DNA of 64,000 bases from Lactobacillus corticis. Its GTDB lineage: Bacteria; Bacillota; Bacilli; Lactobacillales; Lactobacillaceae. The DNA lies in NCBI RefSeq assembly GCF_018327645.1, contig NZ_BMAY01000004.1, forward strand, positions 1-64,000. Reading direction: 5' to 3'. Positions 49,787-59,685 of this stretch are shown here, one piece after another. The position numbers were made by a program, and so were the translations under genes. Each line of letters starts with the position of its first letter. Positions within the stretch are counted from its first letter, which is position 1. The notes under the pieces are model-generated. The model saw only the letters and a list, made by a program, of their open reading frames with translations. It was not told where the DNA came from and searched no databases.

Positions 49787-52339
49787 TTAGTCGATAGAAG
49801 CTAACGCACTCAACATATCAACTTGGCGAATAGTGCGGTGCACCACCAAGGCCAACAAAGCGGTGATTACTCCTGGTATTAGGCCTGAAATGACATAGGT
49901 CCAAATGCTGATTACCGGATTAAACATCGCATTGGCAGGCGGCAGACTAACAATAATAAAGGTATGCAGCCAATTGCCAAAGAAAAATCCGACAATGATT
50001 CCTAATAGCGATAAGATAATGGTTTCACGATATATGTACAGCGTAACCTCATTATCAAAGAAGCCCAGGACTTTAATAGTTGATAATTCGCGCAAACGTT
50101 CAGCAACATTAATATTCGTAAGATTGTAAATCACAATTACCGCTAAAATGACTGCCAGCACAATCAAAATCCAAATGACGCTATTAAGCGAACTCATAAA
50201 GCTGTTTATCGTCCGTTCGTTGCTAGTATTTTGAATTACCGTTTGACTTGCCCCAGTCTTGATCAACCTTCTGGAATAATTGTTAACGCTAGTGCCCTTT
50301 ATTTTGATAATTTGCGCATTTGGCTTGTAAGCTTTGCCAAAAACTTTGCGGTAGACTTTGCTGTTCATGAAGACGTAATGCCCCATGTACATGGTGGTAA
50401 TGCCTGCAACTTTTAATTTACGCACATGCTGGTTGGCATCAAGCAATTTAACGGTACTGCCGACTTTAGCCCCTAAGAGCTGGGCTAATTTTTGGCTTAG
50501 AATAACCCCGGAAGCTGACAATTTGACCTTGCTCCCCTGATATTCAAGCTGCAGCATGTCAAACTTATTTTTGTTTGTGGTCAAAACTTGAATCGTTTGT
50601 ACGGAATTATCCTCGCCCAAACGCTTGGACATCGTCGTGTAGTTGATATTTTGGTAGTTTTGGGTTTGCTTTGAATTTAACACTTTTTGCAGCTTAGCAT
50701 GCTTGCCACTCGTTTTTTGGATATTTATTACATCATACTTGAGGTATTGGCCATACTGGGCTTTAGCGATCCCGCTGATTGAATCGCGAATACCAAAGCC
50801 CATCACTAGTAAGCCGGTGCATCCCGCAACACCAAAAATCGTCATAAGCATCCGTGTCTTGTACCTAAATAAATTGCGCGCCGTTACCTTAGCGTTAAAA
50901 CTAAGATGCTGCCAAAGCGGAGTAATCCGTTCCAACAAAATTCGACTCCCTGCCTTAGGACTTTTTGGCAATAATAACTGGGCCGGTCGTTCCTGCAAGG
51001 TTTGGCGCAAAGCAATTAATGAAGCGCCTGTGGTTGCCAAGATCGCCAACAAGAGCACCGTCAGAAAAATTGGCCAAGAAAAGGCAGTGACAAAATTAGG
51101 CATCTGAGTATTAGTCGTATAGGCCTCAAAAATTTGTCGAGGTAAAAAGGTAAAACCAGCAGCTGAGCCAATCAAAACGCCGATAATTGATGAAGAAAGC
51201 GAATATAACAGGAACTTAAAAGTAATATCCAGCTTTGAGTAGCCCAAAGCTCGTAAAGTACCAATGTTAATTCGTTCTTCTTCCACAAACCGCGTCATCG
51301 TCGTTAAAGCTACTAGCAAAGCAATCGCAAACAAGAAGACCGGGAAAACATTTGCTAAAACGTCAACGCGCTCGGAGTTTGAGCGATAGATCTCATAGCC
51401 GGGATTTTCCGTTCGATCACTAACCGTATAGCTAGGATAACCAGCGGCTTTTAAAGCAGCCCGCTTAGCAGCAAGTTTTCGCTCGTTTTGAGCTAATTTT
51501 TTGGCAGCTTGCTGATTATCTAACCCTAAAGCTTTAGCTTGGCTGAGCTGCTGTTTGGCCTTGGCAAGCTTAGCTGCTGATCGGGTAAGCTGATTCTTAG
51601 CTGTCTGATATTTATGCCGCCGATTTTGCTTTAGCTGCCGGCGCAGCTGTTTCTGCTTGGTAGCCACATAGTTAGTGTATTTATCACTGTAAGGCGACAT
51701 GTGCGCCGTTTTTTGGTAAGCAATTCGGGCTATTTGGTAAGTTGAACTAGCAAAGGCTGACTTGGTGGCTACTGCATACCCGGCCAATTGACCATTGCCC
51801 AAGTTAGTATTGCCGAAGTCATTTTTATCAAGATATTCACTTGAGTTAACATAACCAACCACCCGAAAAGTCTTCTTCCGCAATTTTCCGTGCTGCTTGA
51901 CGCTAATGGTGCTGCCCAACTTATATTTATCTGCCAATAGTGAGCTGACTGCCAGCTCATTGCTTTTGGTCGGCATGCGCCCCTTGACTAGTTGGTACTT
52001 CGACAATTTAGCAGTCTTCGAAAAAATTCGTAAAACCTGCTTGCTAGATTTAATCTCGGCATCTTGATAATAGCCAAATTCAACTGTTTTGACATGGCTC
52101 TGCTGGCGGATGGTTTTTTGATCGCGCTGGTCGAGTCCCCAAGTTGAGCTAACTGTCAGATCAGCTAATTTTTCTTGGTTAAAAAAATTAGCCCCCGTGA
52201 GGCGCATATCAGGACCTGTAATTTTCAATCCCGTATAGGCAAACGCCCCGACCATCATTAGCAGCATGATCGCAAAATACCGACCCAATGAGTGTTGGAT
52301 TGCTTGCAAAGCATCCTTGATCAAAATCTTTTTTTGCAT
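49787..52339 (-). CDS. Large FtsX/MacB-type ABC permease with extracellular coiled coil
   Basis: 850 residues with two FtsX-like units. One helix near residue 20, then an ectodomain whose middle (about 225-300) is a Lys/Gln/Ala-rich coiled coil, three helices near 335-450, one near 505, a second ectodomain, and three C-terminal helices (about 720-835). Such permeases act in mechanotransmission or lipid/peptide export rather than simple import. Start ATG behind GGAGGATTTC, 9 bp after the ATPase gene. Substrate unknown. Confidence 0.85.
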   Translation of the reverse strand: MQKKILIKDALQAIQHSLGRYFAIMLLMMVGAFAYTGLKITGPDMRLTGANFFNQEKLADLTVSSTWGLDQRDQKTIRQQSHVKTVEFGYYQDAEIKSSKQVLRIFSKTAKLSKYQLVKGRMPTKSNELAVSSLLADKYKLGSTISVKQHGKLRKKTFRVVGYVNSSEYLDKNDFGNTNLGNGQLAGYAVATKSAFASSTYQIARIAYQKTAHMSPYSDKYTNYVATKQKQLRRQLKQNRRHKYQTAKNQLTRSAAKLAKAKQQLSQAKALGLDNQQAAKKLAQNERKLAAKRAALKAAGYPSYTVSDRTENPGYEIYRSNSERVDVLANVFPVFLFAIALLVALTTMTRFVEEERINIGTLRALGYSKLDITFKFLLYSLSSSIIGVLIGSAAGFTFLPRQIFEAYTTNTQMPNFVTAFSWPIFLTVLLLAILATTGASLIALRQTLQERPAQLLLPKSPKAGSRILLERITPLWQHLSFNAKVTARNLFRYKTRMLMTIFGVAGCTGLLVMGFGIRDSISGIAKAQYGQYLKYDVINIQKTSGKHAKLQKVLNSKQTQNYQNINYTTMSKRLGEDNSVQTIQVLTTNKNKFDMLQLEYQGSKVKLSASGVILSQKLAQLLGAKVGSTVKLLDANQHVRKLKVAGITTMYMGHYVFMNSKVYRKVFGKAYKPNAQIIKIKGTSVNNYSRRLIKTGASQTVIQNTSNERTINSFMSSLNSVIWILIVLAVILAVIVIYNLTNINVAERLRELSTIKVLGFFDNEVTLYIYRETIILSLLGIIVGFFFGNWLHTFIIVSLPPANAMFNPVISIWTYVISGLIPGVITALLALVVHRTIRQVDMLSALASID

Positions 52340-52348
52340 GAAATCCTC

Positions 52349-53050
52349 CTACCAGCTAATTTGGCTAATATCCTGTGGATGATCATGGACTTCGACCTTG
52401 GCAACCTGACCGTCGTGAATGTGGAAAACCTTATCGCCAATGGGAGCAAGGGCTGCATTATGAGTAACGATAATGGTCGTTGAATTATATCGGCGACTCA
52501 TGTCTTGGAGAACTTTTAAAACCTTTTTTCCCGTTTCAAAATCCAGTGCTCCCGTCGGTTCATCGCATAAGAGTAGTTTGGGGTTCTTGGCGATTGCTCG
52601 AGAGATTGCCACCCGCTGCTGTTGTCCGCCGGAAAGCTGGGCTGGAAAATTATTCATTCGTTTTTCCAAGCCGACAATTTTTAACGCTTCCTCTGCTGGC
52701 ATCGCATCGCGCACAATTTGGGAAGCCAACTCCACATTTTCTTTGGCAGTTAAATTAGGAATTAGATTATAAAACTGAAAGACAAAGCCAACGTTTTCGC
52801 GGCGATAGGCCGTCAATTCCCTCCGACTAGCTCCTGCTAAATTTTGTCCATCAATTAGGACATCCCCACTGGTAACTGAATCCATTCCCCCTAAAATATT
52901 CAGCAAGGTTGATTTTCCTGCTCCTGATTCCCCCAGCAGAATAATCAATTCGCCTTGCGCAATTTTTAAGGAAATGTCCTTGTTCGCATAAATATCGCCA
53001 CCACCTGAATGGTAAACCTTCGTGGCATTCTTTAATTCAATAAAAGCCAT
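52349..53050 (-). CDS. ABC ATPase partner of the MacB-type permease
   Basis: A 233-residue MacB/LolD-class ATPase. Walker [10 protein letters not shown] (about 39-47), signature LSGGQQQR, Walker [12 protein letters not shown], switch His in VTHN. Start ATG behind GAGAGGAATAGCC. A candidate RNA leader with a terminator lies 95 bp upstream and may attenuate the operon. Confidence 0.9.
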   Translation of the reverse strand: MAFIELKNATKVYHSGGGDIYANKDISLKIAQGELIILLGESGAGKSTLLNILGGMDSVTSGDVLIDGQNLAGASRRELTAYRRENVGFVFQFYNLIPNLTAKENVELASQIVRDAMPAEEALKIVGLEKRMNNFPAQLSGGQQQRVAISRAIAKNPKLLLCDEPTGALDFETGKKVLKVLQDMSRRYNSTTIIVTHNAALAPIGDKVFHIHDGQVAKVEVHDHPQDISQISW

Positions 53051-53144
53051 GGCTATTCCTCTCTTCTAATGCTTTAATGGGGCTAGTCTATCATCATAAC
53101 GAGCAAATCCAATGAACACAATTGGACAATGTGTTGAATTAAGA

Positions 53145-53246
53145 CAAAAAGGCAGCATTCAAACGAATACTACCTTTTCCACACATTTTTACACATAGGT
53201 TTAAGTTAGAGAAAGCGCTCTCTAGCTCGACCACACTTAAATTATA
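53145..53246 (-). ncRNA. Candidate small RNA or attenuating leader before the MacB-like operon
   Basis: Minus strand -10 TATAAT (53241-53246) followed by a hairpin TAGAGA/TCTCTA (53207-53224) and then a terminator: stem 53151-53160 with 53165-53174, ten pairs as RNA allowing two G-U, then UUUUUG. The transcript would be about 85-90 bases with no ORF. It ends about 95 bases before the ATPase start codon, so it could be free RNA or a premature-termination leader. Confidence 0.5.
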
Positions 53247-53311
53247 CACCTATTAATTGAAGAGGCGTTAACAATCTATCAACTTATCAATAAATCAGCA
53301 TAAGATAACAA

Positions 53312-53340
53312 TTGAATTTATTTTTACCATCGTGTATAGT
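53312..53340 (+). promoter_or_regulatory. Promoter of the NAD(P)-binding protein gene
   Basis: -35 TTGAAT (53312-53317), 17-bp spacer, -10 TATAGT (53335-53340), 30 bases before the ATG. Confidence 0.65.
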
Positions 53341-53369
53341 GACTTTGAAAAATAAAAGGAGGCTTTCCA

Positions 53370-54005
53370 ATGAAAGTTGCGGTAATTGGAGCAAACGGCC
53401 AAGTAGCCCGGATTGTTGAAAGATTCTTAATTGCAGACAAAGATATCGATCCAGTCCTTTTCTTACGCAAGAGTGATCGACTGACTGATTTACAAAACGA
53501 CGCACAAATTATCGAAGGCGATGCCCGTAACGTGAAAGAACTTACAGAGGCAATCAAGGGCTGCGAGCTGGTTTATGCTAACCTAAACGGCAGTGGCCAA
53601 TCAGGCGTGGCTGCCAAAGCTTTAGTCGATGCCATGCACGCGGCCGGCGTCAAGCGGCTCATCTGGGTTTCGACGATTGGAATTTATAATGAGGTTCCTG
53701 GAAAATTTGGTGAATGGAATAATCGCATGCTGAACGATTATCTGCCACTCTACCATGAAGCCAGTGACATCATTGAAAATAGCGATTTGGAATACACAAT
53801 TGTGCGCCCAAGCTGGATGACCGATAAAAACGAAGTTGATTATGAGAAATTTGCCAAGGGGCAAGAATTTACCGATACCGAGGTCTCGCGCAAATCCGTC
53901 GCAGCCTATATCTTCCACATAATTCGCAATCCGCAAGAAGATAAATTTCAATCCATCGGCTTAGGAAAACCCGGTACTGCCGGTGATAAGCCTAGCTGGT
54001 ATTAA
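53370..54005 (+). CDS. NAD(P)-binding (NmrA/atypical SDR-like) protein
   Basis: 211 residues. Rossmann dinucleotide motif VIGANGQVA (about 5-13), acidic turn, and the LIWVSTIGIY strand with the family's Ser/Thr. This is the atypical short-chain dehydrogenase type that acts as NAD(P)H sensor or oxidoreductase. Catalytic Tyr-x-x-x-Lys is not clear. Start ATG behind AAAGGAGG. Monocistronic. Confidence 0.85.
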   Translation: MKVAVIGANGQVARIVERFLIADKDIDPVLFLRKSDRLTDLQNDAQIIEGDARNVKELTEAIKGCELVYANLNGSGQSGVAAKALVDAMHAAGVKRLIWVSTIGIYNEVPGKFGEWNNRMLNDYLPLYHEASDIIENSDLEYTIVRPSWMTDKNEVDYEKFAKGQEFTDTEVSRKSVAAYIFHIIRNPQEDKFQSIGLGKPGTAGDKPSWY

Positions 54006-54007
54006 CA

Positions 54008-54048
54008 GAAAAAGCACGCTAAATTTCAAAATTTAGCATGCTTTTTTA
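54008..54048. terminator. Bidirectional terminator
   Basis: Long stem (54010-54025 with 54031-54047) of AAAAGCACGCTAAAT with ATTTAGCATGCTTTT. It encodes the last codons and stop of the ROK gene on one strand. Confidence 0.85.
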
Positions 54049-54919
54049 GGTTGTACCAAGCGCCATAGAGATTAGCATCATTTTTAAACTTGGCAGCGAC
54101 GATTGCAGGAGCAGTCATGCCATCGCCAAAGTTGCGCCGAAGCTTTAAATATTTAGCTAACTGATTTTCAATTGTCGCAACTAAACGGGGTTGGGCACTA
54201 ATTCCGCCACCAATTACGACTCGTTCAAGGTTAAGGATGGCCTGAATATTAACAATCAAATAGGCAACATTGCTGCAGTAGCGATTAAAAATTTGCCGTC
54301 CGGCTACAGAGCCTGGCTCTTCAAGTGCGCTAAAAGCAGCCTCGCCATCCTTGATATTAGGGTTGCCACAAGCAATATTGACCTCTTCGATCATTTTGAC
54401 GGCTGAACAAAGCCGACCCGCATTGCCTAACACGCTGCGATTAGCGTCAAGAATTACCCAGCTAAATTCTCCTGCCTGAAAATTATTGCCCGATAGCAGT
54501 TCGCCATTGATGACAATTCCGCCACCGACTCCGGTCCCCAGGGTCATGACGCAGCCGTTATTAATTCCAACTAATTGCCCTCGCCATAGTTCTGCTAACG
54601 CAGCAGCTTTACCATCATTGATGGCTCTTACTGGAACCTGAAATTTATCAGCCAAAATGGTAAGATCAAGTCCATCTAAGTATTGCAGGGCTCCGCCATA
54701 GTGAATTAGCTGCTTTTCCCCATCAATCGTCCCCGGCGCACAAACCGCAATTCCATCAAATTGCCCTTGATATTGACCGGCAATTTGCTCCAGCAAGGAC
54801 TTAAAGCTAGCCAAATTATCCGGTGTAGGTCGCTGGGCTTTTTCCAGCAATTCACCGGTAGCTGAAAATAAAGCATATTTTATATTAGTTCCACCGATAT
54901 CAAACACTAACTGCTTCAT
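54026..54919 (-). CDS. ROK-family sugar kinase
   Basis: 297 residues. N-terminal ATP-binding DIGGTNIKYALF (about 7-18), GTGVGGGIVINGELL (about 128-142) and INDGKAAALAE (about 98-108) are ROK signatures, with catalytic Asp in the INDG segment. The usual ROK zinc motif (CxCGxxGC) is missing; the position reads VLGNAGRLCSAVK. It phosphorylates a hexose or amino sugar in the cytoplasm; the exact sugar is unknown. Eight bp after the prenyltransferase gene, so likely cotranscribed. Confidence 0.85.
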   Translation of the reverse strand: MKQLVFDIGGTNIKYALFSATGELLEKAQRPTPDNLASFKSLLEQIAGQYQGQFDGIAVCAPGTIDGEKQLIHYGGALQYLDGLDLTILADKFQVPVRAINDGKAAALAELWRGQLVGINNGCVMTLGTGVGGGIVINGELLSGNNFQAGEFSWVILDANRSVLGNAGRLCSAVKMIEEVNIACGNPNIKDGEAAFSALEEPGSVAGRQIFNRYCSNVAYLIVNIQAILNLERVVIGGGISAQPRLVATIENQLAKYLKLRRNFGDGMTAPAIVAAKFKNDANLYGAWYNLKKHAKF

Positions 54920-54927
54920 TTTATCAC

Positions 54928-55872
54928 CTAAAAATGCAATAAATATCCTAAGAACAAAGAGACTATTTCGGCTCCCACTACCACTTGAAAGTTCTGTAAT
55001 GCCAGAACGAAGGTTTCGCTTTTAACTGGTTTGGCCAAAAAAGCCTCCGTCTTTTGATGCACAATAGGGATCGTAAGCAAAGTTAACAGTGTTAACCATG
55101 GCAATAACCGTAAACATGCCCCCAGCACTAAAGCCGCATAACCAGCATAGGCTAAACAGCGATACAAGTTAGAAGCCTTTTTTCGGCCGAACACGTTTGG
55201 CAAGGTATGTCTGCCATTAGCCTTGTCGGCAACTCGATCTGACAGGTTGTCAGCGAGCATCACGTTCGAAGTTAGGAACCAAGATGGGGTGCAGGCTAAA
55301 ACGACCGTCAAGAAAGTTAGCACATTACCGGAAATTGTAAAATTCCAATTGCCAGCAATATGCAAAGCAAACAGTTTATCCCAATTGCCATTAACAAAGA
55401 TGAATAAAAAGGGAATGCCCAAGCCTTGGCAAGTACCGCTAAAAAATTCTCCAGTAGGCGTCCGTGATATTGGAAATGGGCCGGAAGTATAATTGGCAAA
55501 AACTAAAAAAATTGCTCCACCTAAAAATAAGAGCATCAAATTGGTTCGAAAAACCAGCCAGATTCCTAAAGCCGTCCCAATCGTTACCATTACTCCAATA
55601 ACGGTAAATGCCTGTTTTACGCTGATCTGTTCGACCGTCATGACACTACGCCGTTTGAAATCTTCATCCTTAGCCATAATATAATCCATGGTGGTATTGA
55701 CACCGGTGATCATGTTATCGAAGATCATTGAAGCAACGAAGAAAATCAATGAATTTTGCCAATCTATTTTACCTTGAATTAGCAGAATAATTGCAAATGA
55801 CAAGGGATAGGCAAATAACGATAATACCGAAGTATGAATTTTAACAAAATGCAAATACTGTTTAATTGACAT
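54928..55872 (-). CDS. UbiA-family prenyltransferase (MenA-like)
   Basis: 314 residues from ATG at 55872 (AGGAG nine bases upstream). About nine helices. First Asp-rich motif NTTMDYIMAKDEDF (about 60-73) and second NVMLADNLSDRVADK (about 200-214) bind the prenyl diphosphate and Mg2+. MenA attaches a polyprenyl chain to dihydroxynaphthoate in menaquinone synthesis. Many lactobacilli keep only part of that pathway, so quinone salvage or another acceptor is possible. Operon with the ROK kinase. Confidence 0.8.
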   Translation of the reverse strand: MSIKQYLHFVKIHTSVLSLFAYPLSFAIILLIQGKIDWQNSLIFFVASMIFDNMITGVNTTMDYIMAKDEDFKRRSVMTVEQISVKQAFTVIGVMVTIGTALGIWLVFRTNLMLLFLGGAIFLVFANYTSGPFPISRTPTGEFFSGTCQGLGIPFLFIFVNGNWDKLFALHIAGNWNFTISGNVLTFLTVVLACTPSWFLTSNVMLADNLSDRVADKANGRHTLPNVFGRKKASNLYRCLAYAGYAALVLGACLRLLPWLTLLTLLTIPIVHQKTEAFLAKPVKSETFVLALQNFQVVVGAEIVSLFLGYLLHF

Positions 55873-55950
55873 GCACAAATACTCCTCAAAATATAGGTCT
55901 TATCATAGCTTAACACTTTATCATTACCTGCAAAATCACTTTTAGCAACA

Positions 55951-55985
55951 TAAAAAAGGCATTGCCACTGGGGCAATGCCTTTTT
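55951..55985 (-). terminator. Terminator of rpoBC
   Basis: Perfect 12-bp stem AAAGGCATTGCC/GGCAATGCCTTT with 5-base loop, followed by TTTTTT on the minus strand, 28 bases after the rpoC stop. Confidence 0.95.
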
Positions 55986-56013
55986 CTGAGAATATTTGCT
56001 TTCGAATGTTTTT

Positions 56014-59000
56014 TTACTTGTCTTCTTTTGCTTCTTCAGCCATTTGCTTCTCAATATCAGCAATTGAGTAAACAGACTTAGCCTTGTCAACATCGGCCTT
56101 AACATCCATATCACGGTAAACTGACATACCAGTACCGGCTGGAATAATCTTACCGATAATAACGTTTTCCTTAAGTCCAAGCAATGGGTCGTTCTTACCA
56201 CGAATTGAAGCATCAGTAAGAACCCGCGTAGTTTCCTGGAATGAGGCAGCTGACAAGAAACTGTTAGTTTCAAGGGCAGCCTTGGTAATCCCAAGAATGA
56301 CGCTTTGAGCAGTGGCAGGAATACCACCTGAATTGATAACCTTGGCATTCCGATCACGGAAGTCACTAATATCCATAACTTCACCTGGCAGAATGTCAGT
56401 TTCACCTGGATCAAGAACCCGAACCTTTTGCAGCATTTGCCGAGTCAAGACTTCCACGTGCTTGTCGGAGATGTCTACACCCTGCATCCGGTAAGCCTTT
56501 TGAACTTCAGCCAAGATGTATTCTTCAGTTGTCAAGGTGTCAGTAACTTGGATTAATTCCTTCGGATCAACAGAACCAAGAGTCAACTTGTCGCCACGGT
56601 GAACTACATCACCTTCGCTAACGGCAACTGAAGCAGTGTAAGCAACACTGTAGCTACGAGTATCAATCTTGCCCTTAACCGTAATTTCACGGGTGTGTTC
56701 TGCTGGGTTTTCTTGAATTGAATCAACAACCCCATCAACTTCAGAAATGGTTGCTCGACCCTTAGGATTACGAGCTTCAAACAATTCTTGCACACGAGGC
56801 AAACCTTGAGTAATGTCTTCGGCACCGGCAACACCACCGTTGTGGAAATTTCTCAAAGTCAACTGCGTACCAGGTTCACCGATTGATTGAGCGGCAACAG
56901 TACCAACTGCTTCACCAACTTCAACTTCTTCACCAGTGGCAAGGTTCATGCCGTAACACTTCCGGCAGACACCATGTGAACAGTCACAAGTTAAGATAGA
57001 ACGAATGTCAACTTCAGTTACGCCGGCATCAACTACCGCGTGAGCCAAGTTTTCATCCATCATCGTATCCTTAGGAACAATGACTTCACCAGTCTTTGGA
57101 TCCTTAACCGTTTCTGCAGTGAACCGGCCAAGCAAACGGTCAAAGAGTGGTTCAATCATTTCGTCGCCTTCCATGATTGCGTGAACCTTAATACCACGGT
57201 CGGTACCACAGTCTTCTTCACGAATAATCACGTCTTGAGCAACATCGACTAACCGCCGAGTCAAGTAACCAGACTGAGCAGTCTTCAAGGCAGTATCAGT
57301 CATCCCCTTACGAGCACCGTGAGTGGACATGAACAATTCCAAAACAGTCAGCCCTTCCTTAAAGTTGGAAGTAACTGGGATTTCGAACAAACCACCGTTA
57401 GGAGTGGCCATCAAACCACGCATCCCGGCCAACTGGGTAAAGTTGGAAATGTTACCACGGGCACCAGAGTCGGCCATGATCGTAATTGGGTTTCTTGGGT
57501 CGTAGATTTGGGCGATTTCATTTTGAACTTCGTCCTTACATGCGTTCCAAATGCTGATTACGCGGTCGTGACGTTCTTGTTCAGTAATCAAACCACGTCT
57601 GAATTGCTTAGAAACAACGTCAACCTTCTTGTGGGCAACCTCAACCTTTTCATCCTTGTCGGTAATTTCAGGAACATCGGTCATTCCGATAGTAATACCT
57701 GAAGTAGTTGAAGCAGTGTAACCCAATTCCTTCAAGTCATCCAAGAATTCAGAAGTTCTTTGAACCTTGTAGTACTTGTAAATAGTGGCAATTGAGTCAG
57801 ACAAGAAGCTGCTCTTGAATGGCGTATCAATCAAGTCTTGGCTGACAGCGTCAATCCGATCTTGAATTGATTCGCCTGGTTGCAAGAAGTACTTTTCAGC
57901 TAAAGGATTGTTTAAGTTTTCTTCAGTTGGTTCGTTTACATAGAAGTAATCGTCAGGGAAAATTTGGTTGAAGCAAATCTTACCGTAAGTAGTGACGAAA
58001 ATACCATGTTCATAACCCTTTGGCCATGACTTTTCAGGCATTGAGTCAGCTGACATCCCAATAATGGTGTGGTAGTGAATATCGCCATTAGCGTAGGCTA
58101 CGGAAGCTTCGGCTGGTGAAGTGAAGATCATGCCTTCGCCTTCACGACCAGTTTCAGCTTGAGTCAACCAGTAGTTACCTAAAACGACGTCCTGTGAAGG
58201 AGTAACGATTGGCTTACCATCCTTAGGAGCTAAGATATGGTGGGCAGCTAGCATTAACAGGCGTGCTTCGGCTACGGCTTCATCTGACAATGGCACGTGG
58301 ATGGCCATCTGGTCACCGTCAAAGTCGGCGTTGTAAGCTTCACAAACTAATGGGTGCAAACGAATTGACTTACCTGATACCAAAACTGGTTCAAAGGCTT
58401 GAATACTCAACCGGTGCAAAGTAGGTGCCCGGTTCAACAGAACAGGACGTTCCTTGATGACGTCTTCCAAAACATCCCAGATGTCATCGTCTTGCCGGTC
58501 AATCTTGCGCTTAGCGTTCTTAATGTTGGAAGCCAAGCCCCGCTTAACCAATTCATGCATGACGAATGGCTTAAAGAGTTCCAAAGCCATTGGACGAGGA
58601 ACACCACATTGGTAAAGCTTCAGACTTGAGGAAACGTCGATAACTGAACGACCAGAGTAGTCAACCCGCTTACCAAGCAAGTTTTGACGGAACCGACCTT
58701 GCTTACCCTTAAGCATGTGTGACAAAGACTTCAATGGCCGGTTGCCTGGTCCAACAACTGGACGGCCCCGACGACCGTTATCAATCAAAGCGTCAACAGC
58801 TTCTTGCAGCATCCGCTTTTCGTTTTGCACGATAATGCTTGGAGCATGCAAATCAAGCAACCGCTTCAACCGGTTGTTCCGGTTGATTACGCGCCGGTAC
58901 AAATCGTTTAAGTCAGAGGTAGCAAAACGTCCACCTTCCAATTGCACCATTGGCCGCAGGTCTGGCGGAATAACAGGAACAGCATCCATAACCATCCATG

Positions 59001-59670
59001 CCGGTTCATTGCCTGAATTCTTGAAAGCGTCCAAAATATCCAAACGCCGGATTGCTCTGGTCCGTTTTTGGCCAGTAGCTGATTCCAATTCCTTGCGTAA
59101 ATCAGCAATTTCTTTGTCTAAGTCAACTTGTTGCAGCAAATCACGAATTGCTTCGGCACCCATCTTGGCAACGAAACGTTTGCCATACTTAGCCTTTTGT
59201 TCGCGATATTCAGCTTCAGTCAACAGTTGCTTGTATTCAAGGTCAGTGTCGCCTGGATCAATAATGATGTAGGCTGCAAAGTAGATAACTTCTTCCAATA
59301 ATCTTGGCGAAATATCCAAAACCAAGCCCATTCTTGAAGGGATACCCTTGAAATACCAAATATGAGTAACTGGTGCTGCCAACTCAATGTGGCCCATCCG
59401 TTCTCTTCTTACCTTCGAGGAGGTAACTTCAACACCGCATCGGTCACAAACAATGCCGCGGTATCTTACGCCCTTGTACTTGCCACAGGCACAAGACCAG
59501 TCTTTGGTTGGCCCAAAAATCCGTTCGTCGAACAGACCATCTTTTTCAGGCTTTAACGTACGGTAGTTAATAGTTTCAGGCTTCTTAACTTCACCGTATG
59601 ACCAGCTTCTGATCTTGTTAGGCGATGCAATACCGATTTGCATACTTTCAAACTTGTTTACGTCGATCAA
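56014..59670 (-). CDS. rpoC: RNA polymerase subunit beta-prime
   Basis: 1218 residues, full length for lactobacilli. N-terminal zinc finger C60, C62, C75, C78. The catalytic Mg2+ loop NADFDGDQ lies near residue 448. The second zinc site is in [13 protein letters not shown] (about 880-892), and the trigger-loop region around [12 protein letters not shown]. The start is TTG at 59670, eight bases after GGAGG; an ATG ten codons in would drop conserved residues. 15 bp after rpoB. The following terminator separates it from the prenyltransferase gene. Confidence 0.98.
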   Translation of the reverse strand: MIDVNKFESMQIGIASPNKIRSWSYGEVKKPETINYRTLKPEKDGLFDERIFGPTKDWSCACGKYKGVRYRGIVCDRCGVEVTSSKVRRERMGHIELAAPVTHIWYFKGIPSRMGLVLDISPRLLEEVIYFAAYIIIDPGDTDLEYKQLLTEAEYREQKAKYGKRFVAKMGAEAIRDLLQQVDLDKEIADLRKELESATGQKRTRAIRRLDILDAFKNSGNEPAWMVMDAVPVIPPDLRPMVQLEGGRFATSDLNDLYRRVINRNNRLKRLLDLHAPSIIVQNEKRMLQEAVDALIDNGRRGRPVVGPGNRPLKSLSHMLKGKQGRFRQNLLGKRVDYSGRSVIDVSSSLKLYQCGVPRPMALELFKPFVMHELVKRGLASNIKNAKRKIDRQDDDIWDVLEDVIKERPVLLNRAPTLHRLSIQAFEPVLVSGKSIRLHPLVCEAYNADFDGDQMAIHVPLSDEAVAEARLLMLAAHHILAPKDGKPIVTPSQDVVLGNYWLTQAETGREGEGMIFTSPAEASVAYANGDIHYHTIIGMSADSMPEKSWPKGYEHGIFVTTYGKICFNQIFPDDYFYVNEPTEENLNNPLAEKYFLQPGESIQDRIDAVSQDLIDTPFKSSFLSDSIATIYKYYKVQRTSEFLDDLKELGYTASTTSGITIGMTDVPEITDKDEKVEVAHKKVDVVSKQFRRGLITEQERHDRVISIWNACKDEVQNEIAQIYDPRNPITIMADSGARGNISNFTQLAGMRGLMATPNGGLFEIPVTSNFKEGLTVLELFMSTHGARKGMTDTALKTAQSGYLTRRLVDVAQDVIIREEDCGTDRGIKVHAIMEGDEMIEPLFDRLLGRFTAETVKDPKTGEVIVPKDTMMDENLAHAVVDAGVTEVDIRSILTCDCSHGVCRKCYGMNLATGEEVEVGEAVGTVAAQSIGEPGTQLTLRNFHNGGVAGAEDITQGLPRVQELFEARNPKGRATISEVDGVVDSIQENPAEHTREITVKGKIDTRSYSVAYTASVAVSEGDVVHRGDKLTLGSVDPKELIQVTDTLTTEEYILAEVQKAYRMQGVDISDKHVEVLTRQMLQKVRVLDPGETDILPGEVMDISDFRDRNAKVINSGGIPATAQSVILGITKAALETNSFLSAASFQETTRVLTDASIRGKNDPLLGLKENVIIGKIIPAGTGMSVYRDMDVKADVDKAKSVYSIADIEKQMAEEAKEDK

Positions 59671-59685
59671 AAGTTTAACCTCCTA

